A program made the translations under genes and the position numbers. A stretch of 38,995 bases of DNA from Streptomyces phaeochromogenes (GTDB lineage: Bacteria > Actinomycetota > Actinomycetes > Streptomycetales > Streptomycetaceae), in assembly GCF_001418655.1 (NCBI RefSeq), contig NZ_LIQZ01000039.1, positions 1 to 38,995 on the forward strand, written 5' to 3'. Under the pieces are notes generated by a model. The model was not told where the DNA came from. It did no database searches and was given only the letters and a program-made list of their open reading frames with translations. Below, in pieces: positions 33,048 through 38,995 of this stretch (the first letter of the stretch is position 1; every line of letters starts with the position of its first letter).

Positions 33048-33697
33048 TACGGGGCCCGGTAGCGCGCCTCGATGCCCGCGATCACCAAGTCCAGGCCCTC
33101 CTCGAAGTGCTCGTCGTAGTTCTCGAAGATTTCCGCGCCCGCCTGCGCCGACAAGGGATAGTCGGCCATCAGGCGGGCGCGTTCTTGCACGTCGTAGCCC
33201 TCTCGGCGTTCGCCGGGCAGTGGCTCGACGCCCTGTTCCTCGGTGACGAAACCGAGGGTGTAGAGGTACGTCGTCGAGGTCGCGCGGACCGCCCGGTCGA
33301 GGGTGAAACCGGCGGCCGTGAACAGCCGCAGGCTCTCCTCCATCTGCCCGGCGTGCTCGATACCGGTGAAGCGTGAGCCGCTGAACACCTTCGCGCCGTC
33401 GCGGTAGTCGAGCAGCGAGTCCCGCAGTCCCCGGTTGGACTTGCGCAGCCGCTCCTGCCAGGTGTCGTCCGGATCGAGGGCGGTGCCGGCGATCATCCGG
33501 CGGTACATCTCGGTCGCCATCTCGTCGAGCAGCGCCTGCTTGTCCTTGAAGTGCCAGTACAGAGCGGGCGCCTTGACGTCCAGCTCCTTCGCGATGGCCC
33601 GCAGGCTGAGGCCGTCCAGGCCCACCTCGTTCAGCAGCTTCAGGGCGGTGTCAGCGACGCGTTTGCGGTCGAGGGGCGCCCGGCGTTCCGTATTCAC
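33047..33697 (-). CDS. TetR-family regulator
   Basis: A 216-residue repressor with an N-terminal helix-turn-helix (VADTALKLLNEVGLDGLSLR, then DVKAPALYWHFKDKQALLDE) and a TetR_C-type ligand domain of the tetracycline-repressor class. It is divergent from an FAD monooxygenase, and two near-identical 15-bp palindromes lie between them. GTG at 33697 follows TAAGCT by seven bases, so it may be leaderless, with its -10 overlapped by operator 1. This predicts autorepression and control of the monooxygenase. Confidence 0.93.
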   Translation of the reverse strand: MNTERRAPLDRKRVADTALKLLNEVGLDGLSLRAIAKELDVKAPALYWHFKDKQALLDEMATEMYRRMIAGTALDPDDTWQERLRKSNRGLRDSLLDYRDGAKVFSGSRFTGIEHAGQMEESLRLFTAAGFTLDRAVRATSTTYLYTLGFVTEEQGVEPLPGERREGYDVQERARLMADYPLSAQAGAEIFENYDEHFEEGLDLVIAGIEARYRAP

Positions 33698-33706
33698 ACT
33701 TGACAG

Positions 33707-33721
33707 CTTAACGGCGTTAAG
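33707..33721. promoter_or_regulatory. TetR operator 1
   Basis: CTTAACGGCGTTAAG, a palindrome with 7-bp arms. It overlaps the tetR -10 element and lies in the spacer just after a plus-strand TTGACA (33700-33705). Confidence 0.75.
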
Positions 33722-33743
33722 GCCACTCTCGAAGAGCAGCGAA

Positions 33744-33758
33744 CTTAACAGCGTTAAG
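33744..33758. promoter_or_regulatory. TetR operator 2
   Basis: CTTAACAGCGTTAAG, the same palindrome with one centre base changed, 37 bases from operator 1. Its end overlaps the AAGGAG ribosome binding site of the monooxygenase gene. Confidence 0.75.
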
Positions 33759-33767
33759 GAGTGCGGG

Positions 33768-35270
33768 ATGACCACGCAAACGACCACGCATACGCATGAG
33801 CACAAGGGCACAACCGACACAGCAGACACAGACGTGCTGATCGTCGGCGCGGGCCCCACCGGGCTGGCCCTCGCGGTCGACCTGGCCCGGCGCGGGGTGC
33901 GCGCCCTCGTCGTCGAGCGGGCAGGCGAGCTCTTCCCCGGCTCGCGCGGCAAGGGCATCCAGCCGCGGACCATGGAGGTCTTCGACGACCTCGGCGTGCT
34001 GGACGCGATCCGGGCAGGCGGCGGCGCGTATCCGGTCGGGATGATCTGGCAGGACGGGACCCGGCAGGGCGAGCACCGGATGTTCGACGCGACGGAGGTG
34101 ACGGAGGCCGAGCCCTACGCGGGCGTCCCGTGGATGGTGCCGCAGTGGCGCACGCAGGAGATCCTGTTCACGCGCCTGGAGGAGCTGGGCGGGAGCGTGG
34201 CCTTCGGCCGCGAGCTGACCGGCCTCTCGCAGGACGCGGACGGCGTGACCGCGGCCTTCGCCTCCGGCGCCCCGGTCCGGGCCCGCTACGCCGTCGCCGC
34301 GGACGGCGGGCGCTCTGCGGTGCGGCGCGCGCTCGGCATCGGCATGACCGGGGAGACCGTGGACCCGGGTCCGGCGATCGTGGCGGACCTGCGCATCAGC
34401 GGGCTCGACCGCGACAACTGGCATGTGTTCCCGCCCGCCGACGGCGAGGGCTTCCTGGCGATCTGCCCGCTGCCGCACACGGAGGACTTCCAGCTGGCGG
34501 GCGGCTTCGAGGATCCGGCCGCCGAACCGGACCTGTCCCTCGACGGCATCCGGAAGCTGGTCGCCACGCGGACGCACCTCTCGCCCGACGACGTGACCGA
34601 GGTGCGCTGGGCCTCCGACTTCCGGCCGCGCGCCGCGATGGCGGACCGATTCCGGCAGGGGCGGGTGTTCCTCGCGGGCGACGCGGCGCACGTCCACTCA
34701 CCGGCGGGCGGACAGGGCCTGAACACCAGCGTCCAGGACGCCTACAACCTCGGCTGGAAGCTCGCGGCCGTCCTGCGGGGCGAGGCTCCCGGGTCCCTCC
34801 TCGACTCGTACGAGGAGGAGCGGCTGCCGGTCGCCGCGCACATGCTCGGCCTCTCCACCCGCGTCCACCGGGGCGAGGTCCGGCGCGGCACGGCCACGCA
34901 GCAGCTCGGCCTCGGCTACCGGGGCTCCTCGCTCGCCCGGGAGACCCGGGAGGACCTGCCCGAGGACGCCCTCCACGCGGGCGACCGCGCACCGGACGGC
35001 ACCCGTGGCGGCGTACGCCTCTTCGACGCCTTCCGGGGTCCGCACTGGACGCTGCTCGCGGTCGGCACGGACACCGTCCTGCCCGGACTCGCGGCCCGCA
35101 CGGTCCGGATCCCGGCGTACGAGGCGTACGGAACCGGGGTGTTCCTCGTCCGGCCCGACGGTTACGTGGGCTGGGCGGGCGAGACCGCGGAGGGGCTGGC
35201 GGAGTACGCGGCGGGTGTGGGCGTGGGTCCGGGCACCGGCGGACGGGACGGGTCGGAGGCCGTCGGCTAG
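33768..35270 (+). CDS. FAD-dependent monooxygenase (aromatic hydroxylase type)
   Basis: A 500-residue flavoprotein of the p-hydroxybenzoate hydroxylase/PheA/rifampicin-monooxygenase group. FAD and NADPH motifs: GAGPTGLALAVDLARRG (GxGxxG, about 23-40), DGGRSAVRRALG (about residues 182-193) and FLAGDAAHVHSPAGGQGLNT, DAYNLGWKLA (GD motif). The C-terminal thioredoxin-like domain is present. An unusual His/Thr-rich N-terminus (TTQTTTHTHEHKG) precedes the FAD fold. ATG at 33768 with AAGGAG seven bases upstream, inside operator 2. Likely inactivates or modifies an aromatic compound sensed by the TetR protein; substrate unknown. Confidence 0.92.
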   Translation: MTTQTTTHTHEHKGTTDTADTDVLIVGAGPTGLALAVDLARRGVRALVVERAGELFPGSRGKGIQPRTMEVFDDLGVLDAIRAGGGAYPVGMIWQDGTRQGEHRMFDATEVTEAEPYAGVPWMVPQWRTQEILFTRLEELGGSVAFGRELTGLSQDADGVTAAFASGAPVRARYAVAADGGRSAVRRALGIGMTGETVDPGPAIVADLRISGLDRDNWHVFPPADGEGFLAICPLPHTEDFQLAGGFEDPAAEPDLSLDGIRKLVATRTHLSPDDVTEVRWASDFRPRAAMADRFRQGRVFLAGDAAHVHSPAGGQGLNTSVQDAYNLGWKLAAVLRGEAPGSLLDSYEEERLPVAAHMLGLSTRVHRGEVRRGTATQQLGLGYRGSSLARETREDLPEDALHAGDRAPDGTRGGVRLFDAFRGPHWTLLAVGTDTVLPGLAARTVRIPAYEAYGTGVFLVRPDGYVGWAGETAEGLAEYAAGVGVGPGTGGRDGSEAVG

Positions 35271-35920
35271 ACGGTGCTGGAGAGGGAGAGCTTCACGGCG
35301 AAGCCGAGGAAGAGGGCGCCGGCCGCGGAAGTGGCCCCGGCGGAGAGCCGCCTGCGCCGCCGGAAGGCCGCCGCCAGCTTCGTACCGCCGAATATCAGCG
35401 CGCTGAGGTAGATCACGCTCGCCAGCTGGGCGAAGGCGCCGAGCACGACGAAGGACAGGGCGGGGTACGCGTACGCCCGATCGACGAACTGCACGAAGAA
35501 GGCGACGAAAAACAGGATCGCCTTCGGGTTGAACAGGCTGATGACGAACGCCCGCCGGAAGGGCCGCTCCTCGGCGCCCGGGGCGGAGACCTCCTGCGAC
35601 TCGGTCCGCTCCTTCCGGGTCCGCCACATGCCCCACGCGGCGCGCAGCATGCCGACCGCGAGCCAGGTCAGATAGCCGGCGCCCGCGTACTTCACGATCC
35701 CGAACAGCAGCGCGTTGGCCTGCAGCAGCGATGCCACGCCTGCTGCCGACAGCGTCATCAGCACGGCGTCCCCGCACCAGACGCCCGCGGCGGCCCGGTA
35801 TCCGGTCCTGATGCCCCGCCGCGCGGCGACGGACAGCACGTAGAGGGAGTTGGGCCCGGGCAGCAGGACGATCAGCACGAGGCCCGCGAGATACGTGGGG
35901 AGGTCGATTACGCCAAGCAT
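35267..35920 (-). CDS. LysE/RhtB-family amino acid exporter
   Basis: A 217-residue membrane protein of the LysE superfamily: about six hydrophobic segments, the N-terminal signature LIVLLPGPNSLYVLSVAARR and RRGIRTGYRAAAGVWCGDAV, and FRRAFVISLFNPKAILFFVA in the second half. Members export amino acids such as leucine or threonine. Closest in style to LeuE-like members. Its stop overlaps that of the convergent monooxygenase gene by two bases (CTAG). Upstream is the mutase gene on the same strand, 160 bases away. Confidence 0.9.
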   Translation of the reverse strand: MLGVIDLPTYLAGLVLIVLLPGPNSLYVLSVAARRGIRTGYRAAAGVWCGDAVLMTLSAAGVASLLQANALLFGIVKYAGAGYLTWLAVGMLRAAWGMWRTRKERTESQEVSAPGAEERPFRRAFVISLFNPKAILFFVAFFVQFVDRAYAYPALSFVVLGAFAQLASVIYLSALIFGGTKLAAAFRRRRRLSAGATSAAGALFLGFAVKLSLSSTV

Positions 35921-36031
35921 GGACGGAGTCTCGCACGCGGGTACGACACTCCGCCTCGGGGTTTCACGTTGCGGGACAGCGGTCGTGCGGGCCGGGCGAA
36001 CCGCCCCGCCGCGAAGCCGTGAACGGTGTCC

Positions 36032-36085
36032 GGGGCCAGGGCCAGGGGCAGGGGCCACGGGCCACACGGGCCACGGGCCAGGGTC
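36032..36085. repeat. GGGCCA-type short tandem repeat
   Basis: About 54 bases of imperfect GGGCCA/GGGGCA/GGCCAC units between the LysE gene and the mutase stop codon; probably slippage-prone. Confidence 0.6.
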
Positions 36086-37664
36086 AGAACGCGTCGCTCG
36101 GCACGTAGGTCCCCCAGACCTCCCGCAGGGCATTGCACACCTCGCCGACCGTCGCCCGGGCCCGCAGCGCGTCCTTCATCGGGTACAGGACGTTGTCCTC
36201 GCCCTCGGCGGCCTTCTTCAGGGCGGCCAGGGCCAGGTCCACGGCCGGCTGGTCGCGCTCGGCACGGAGCCGGGCCAGGCGTTCGGCCTGCCGGGCCTCG
36301 ATGGCCGGGTCGACGCGGAGGGGCTCGTACGGCTCCTCCGCGTCGAGCTGGAAGCGGTTGACGCCGACCACGACCCGCTCGCCGGAGTCGGTCTCCTGGG
36401 CGATCCGGTACGCGCTGCGCTCGATCTCCCCCTTCTGGAAGCCGTGCTCGATGGCTTCGACCGCGCCGCCCAGGTCCTCGACCCGGCCCATCAGGTCGAC
36501 CGCGGCCTGTTCGACGTCGTCGGTCATCCTCTCGATCACGTACGAGCCCGCGAACGGGTCGACGGTCGCGGTCACGTCCGTCTCGTAGGCGAGGACCTGC
36601 TGGGTGCGCAACGCCAGGCGGGCGCTCTTGTCCGTCGGCAGGGCGATCGCCTCGTCGAAGGAGTTCGTGTGCAGCGACTGGGTGCCGCCGAGGACGGCGG
36701 CCAGGCCCTGCACCGCCACCCGGACCAGGTTCACCTCCGGCTGCTGCGCGGTCAGCTGCACGCCGGCCGTCTGCGTGTGGAAGCGCAGCATCAGCGACTT
36801 GGGGTTCTTCGCCCCGAACTCCTCACGCATCACCCGCGCCCAGATCCGGCGCGCCGCCCGGAACTTGGCGACCTCCTCCAGCAGCGTCGTACGGGCCACG
36901 AAGAAGAAGGACAGGCGGGGCGCGAAGTCGTCCACGTCCATGCCGGCCGCGACTGCCGTGCGCACGTACTCGATGCCGTCGGCGAGGGTGAACGCGATCT
37001 CCTGCGCGGGCGTGGCACCCGCCTCGGCCATGTGGTAGCCGGAGATGGAGATGGTGTTCCAGCGCGGGATCTCGGCCCTGCAGTACTTGAAGATGTCCGC
37101 GATCAGCCGCAGCGACGGCTTGGGCGGGAAGATGTACGTGCCGCGCGCGATGTACTCCTTCAGCACGTCGTTCTGGATCGTGCCGGTGAGCCTGTCGGCG
37201 GGCACGCCCTGTTCCTCGCCGACCAGCTGGTACATCAGCAGCAGGAGCGCGGCGGGCGCGTTGATCGTCATGGACGTCGACACCTGGTCCAGCGGGATCC
37301 CGTCGAAGAGCACCCGCATGTCCTCGACCGAGTCGATCGCCACCCCCACCTTGCCGACCTCGCCGTGCGCGATCGGGGCGTCGGAGTCGTGGCCCATCTG
37401 GGTGGGCAGGTCGAAGGCCACCGACAGGCCCGCCGTGCCGTGCGCGATCAGCTGCTTGTAGCGGGCGTTGGACTCGACGGCGGTACCGAACCCGGCGTAC
37501 TGCCGCATGGTCCACGGCCGACCGGTGTACATGGACGGGTAGACGCCCCGCGTGTAGGGATACGCACCGGGCTCGCCCAGCTTCTCCGCCGGGTCCCAGC
37601 CCTCCAGGACATCCGGCCCGTAGACCGGCTCGATGGGCAGTCCGGACTCCGACTCGCGCGCCAT
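36084..37664 (-). CDS. Methylmalonyl-CoA mutase, large (substrate-binding) subunit
   Basis: Interconverts methylmalonyl-CoA and succinyl-CoA with adenosylcobalamin. At 526 residues it holds only the TIM-barrel substrate domain; the B12-binding domain must come from a separate small subunit, not in this window. Active-site identity: Tyr56 in RQYAGFG (Tyr89 of the Propionibacterium enzyme), Gln164 in GTIQND and Arg174 in [10 protein letters not shown] (Arg207). Isobutyryl-CoA mutase has Phe and Gln at those Tyr and Arg places, so this is methylmalonyl type. ATG at 37664 has GGGAGG eight bases upstream. Confidence 0.93.
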   Translation of the reverse strand: MARESESGLPIEPVYGPDVLEGWDPAEKLGEPGAYPYTRGVYPSMYTGRPWTMRQYAGFGTAVESNARYKQLIAHGTAGLSVAFDLPTQMGHDSDAPIAHGEVGKVGVAIDSVEDMRVLFDGIPLDQVSTSMTINAPAALLLLMYQLVGEEQGVPADRLTGTIQNDVLKEYIARGTYIFPPKPSLRLIADIFKYCRAEIPRWNTISISGYHMAEAGATPAQEIAFTLADGIEYVRTAVAAGMDVDDFAPRLSFFFVARTTLLEEVAKFRAARRIWARVMREEFGAKNPKSLMLRFHTQTAGVQLTAQQPEVNLVRVAVQGLAAVLGGTQSLHTNSFDEAIALPTDKSARLALRTQQVLAYETDVTATVDPFAGSYVIERMTDDVEQAAVDLMGRVEDLGGAVEAIEHGFQKGEIERSAYRIAQETDSGERVVVGVNRFQLDAEEPYEPLRVDPAIEARQAERLARLRAERDQPAVDLALAALKKAAEGEDNVLYPMKDALRARATVGEVCNALREVWGTYVPSDAF

Positions 37665-37799
37665 GACGTCTGCCTCCCACTGGACCGGGACGGGCCTGTG
37701 CCCCCAACAATGCCGCGTAGTTCGCAACCGGGCACGCGCGGGAAACATCTCAGGGGACACGACGCGCCACCGGGGGTCGGTGAGCAACGGGGGGTTCGG

Positions 37800-38690
37800 A
37801 TGCGTATTCCGGTCATGTGGCGAACAGGCGCGGTGGCGACGACGGTGGCGGCGCTCGTCGCGGTGAGCGGATGCACCGTCCAGACCGTCGGCACGCCCGC
37901 CGACGAGACACCCGGCGGACAGACATCCGGTGGACAGACACCCGCCGCGAGAACACCGGCCGGTACGTCTCCGACGCCCGGCACCTCCCCGGACGACGCT
38001 TCCCCGGACGACGCCAAGCCGTCGAAGCCGAAGCCCGCCGCGCCGCCCTCGCCCGCCCCCAGGACCCTGTGGTCGAAGGGGGATCAGGGCAGGGACGTAC
38101 GGGAGCTGCAGGCCCGGCTGCGTCAGGTGGCCTGGCTCTTCGAGGGTCCGACCGGGACGTACGACGGCTCGACGGTCACCGCGGTGAAGGGCTTCCAGGG
38201 CAAGCGGGGCCTGCCGACGACCGGCAAGACGGACACCGTGACGTGGCAGCGGCTGCTGAACATGACGCGCGAGCCGGGCAAGTGGGAGCTGTACGCGTCG
38301 GGCGGCCAGCCGGCCGCGACGCCGGACCCGCGCTGTCTGACGGGCCGGGTGCTGTGCGTCAGCAAGACGAGCCGCACCCTGCGCTGGATGATCGACGGCC
38401 GCACGGTCTCGACGATGGACGTGCGCTTCGGCTCGCAGTACACGCCGACCCGGGAAGGTGTCTTCAACGTCTACTTCAAGTCGCGCCACCATGTGTCGAC
38501 GATCTACGACTCACCCATGCCGTACGCGATGTTCTTCAGCGGCGGCCAGGCCGTCCACTACTCCTCGGACTTCGCCGCGACGGGCTACTACGGAGCCTCG
38601 CACGGCTGCGTGAACGTACGGGACGAAGGGAAGATCGCTGCACTGTTCTCCCAGGTGAGGAACGGCGACAAGGTCGTCGTCTACTGGTGA
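37800..38690 (+). CDS. L,D-transpeptidase lipoprotein (YkuD) with peptidoglycan-binding domain
   Basis: A 296-residue lipoprotein that makes 3-3 peptide cross-links in peptidoglycan outside the membrane. Lipobox VAVSGC puts the lipid on Cys25; a Pro/Thr/Ser-rich linker (about 26-90) spans the wall; a PG_binding_1 domain lies at about 92-150 ([17 protein letters not shown]); the YkuD domain at about 180-296 has the full HxxS-HGC pattern: AVHYSS, then [10 protein letters not shown] with catalytic Cys. Divergent from the mutase gene. A hairpin at 38717-38755 ends it. Confidence 0.94.
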   Translation: MRIPVMWRTGAVATTVAALVAVSGCTVQTVGTPADETPGGQTSGGQTPAARTPAGTSPTPGTSPDDASPDDAKPSKPKPAAPPSPAPRTLWSKGDQGRDVRELQARLRQVAWLFEGPTGTYDGSTVTAVKGFQGKRGLPTTGKTDTVTWQRLLNMTREPGKWELYASGGQPAATPDPRCLTGRVLCVSKTSRTLRWMIDGRTVSTMDVRFGSQYTPTREGVFNVYFKSRHHVSTIYDSPMPYAMFFSGGQAVHYSSDFAATGYYGASHGCVNVRDEGKIAALFSQVRNGDKVVVYW

Positions 38691-38716
38691 GGAACCGGCG
38701 GCGGGAGGAGTACGTG

Positions 38717-38755
38717 GGCGCGGGCGGGACCGGGGGAACGTGTCCCGCCCGCGCC
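38717..38755 (+). terminator. Terminator of the L,D-transpeptidase gene
   Basis: Perfect 14-bp stem GGCGCGGGCGGGAC / GTCCCGCCCGCGCC with an 11-base loop, 26 bases after the stop. Confidence 0.8.
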
Positions 38756-38918
38756 ACTGTGCACTGAGCCGTGGGTACGGGGGGAACCCCGGCTCGTGCG
38801 ACAGCCGATGACCAGTCGGCTCGCTTACTACTGCGTCAGGGCGGCTGAAAACGTCACACCCGGCGGGCGGCGGCCGGGCGGCAGTGGGAAACCCCAGGTC
38901 GGGCGGCGGTTCAGGAGG

Positions 38919-38995
38919 ATGACGAGAGCGCGGGGAGCGCCCGCGGCGTGCGCGGGGCGGGTGCCTTGGGTTCTGTGGAGCGGGCCGGGGCGGAC
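38919..38995 (+). CDS. Possible 5' end of a gene, cut by the window edge
   Basis: The ATG at 38919 follows AGGAGG without a spacer; it opens a frame (MTRARGAPAACAGRVPWVLW and on) that remains open to the window end. Only 25 codons, so it cannot be assigned. The region 38756-38918 has no other feature. Confidence 0.2.
   Translation, partial: MTRARGAPAACAGRVPWVLWSGPGR

Noticed and set aside
1..38995. CRISPR array, tRNA or rRNA genes, insertion sequences, integrase or attachment sites
   Set aside because: No regularly spaced repeats, no recognisable RNA gene and no transposase or integrase motifs were seen on either strand.

Overview
The window is about 39 kb of high-GC actinobacterial chromosome, almost certainly Streptomyces and close to S. 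coelicolor. The signs are strong third-position GC bias, many GTG starts, 1-4 base start/stop overlaps, leaderless-looking genes, and an AfsQ1/AfsQ2 pair followed by add, deoA/cdd with a nucleoside-type ABC transporter, and NeuB/NeuA sugar genes. I see no phage, transposase, integrase, CRISPR array, rRNA or tRNA. This looks like ordinary core or arm-proximal chromosome, with most novelty in regulation and in a cell-wall glycopolymer locus.

Layout. 1-469: regulatory region with an AfsQ1-type box. 470-3395: afsQ1, afsQ2 and a lipoprotein in one tight operon. 3521-4765: VanZ-like protein, PspC-domain protein and a small secreted protein (convergent overlap). 4891-6045: adenosine deaminase. 6159-9409: alpha/beta hydrolase, LysR regulator and divergent MFS exporter. 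9586-12560: ECF sigma factor with a SnoaL-like tail, STAS protein overlapping it antisense, AEC-family permease, Uma2 protein. 12656-21126: nucleoside salvage block on the minus strand (two BMP-type lipoproteins, ABC ATPase, two permeases, cytidine deaminase, thymidine phosphorylase). 21451-22731: M20 amidohydrolase. 22732-23198: gene-free stretch with a sigma-B-like promoter, possible structured RNA and two dispersed repeats.

23199-32965 is a nonulosonic-acid (probably Kdn) glycopolymer locus. A minus-strand operon holds a DUF6716-like glycosyltransferase, a CMP-sugar synthetase fused to a HAD phosphatase, a short NeuB-type synthase and a polysialyltransferase-like protein. A divergent plus-strand operon holds a GT2 glycosyltransferase and a polysialyltransferase-family protein. 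An acyltransferase and a methyltransferase follow and may decorate the polymer. From memory, S. coelicolor makes a Kdn-containing teichulosonic acid and this type of locus has been linked to it; I could not check this here. 33047-35920: TetR regulator, divergent FAD monooxygenase with two matching operators, LysE-type exporter. 36084-38690: methylmalonyl-CoA mutase large subunit and a divergent L,D-transpeptidase lipoprotein.

The most interesting regulatory signal is a 12-bp palindrome (CTACGCGCGTAG, or a 10/12 match) found just upstream of four separate nucleoside transcription units: add, the ABC transporter operon and both BMP lipoprotein genes. It links them into one putative regulon whose regulator is not in the window.
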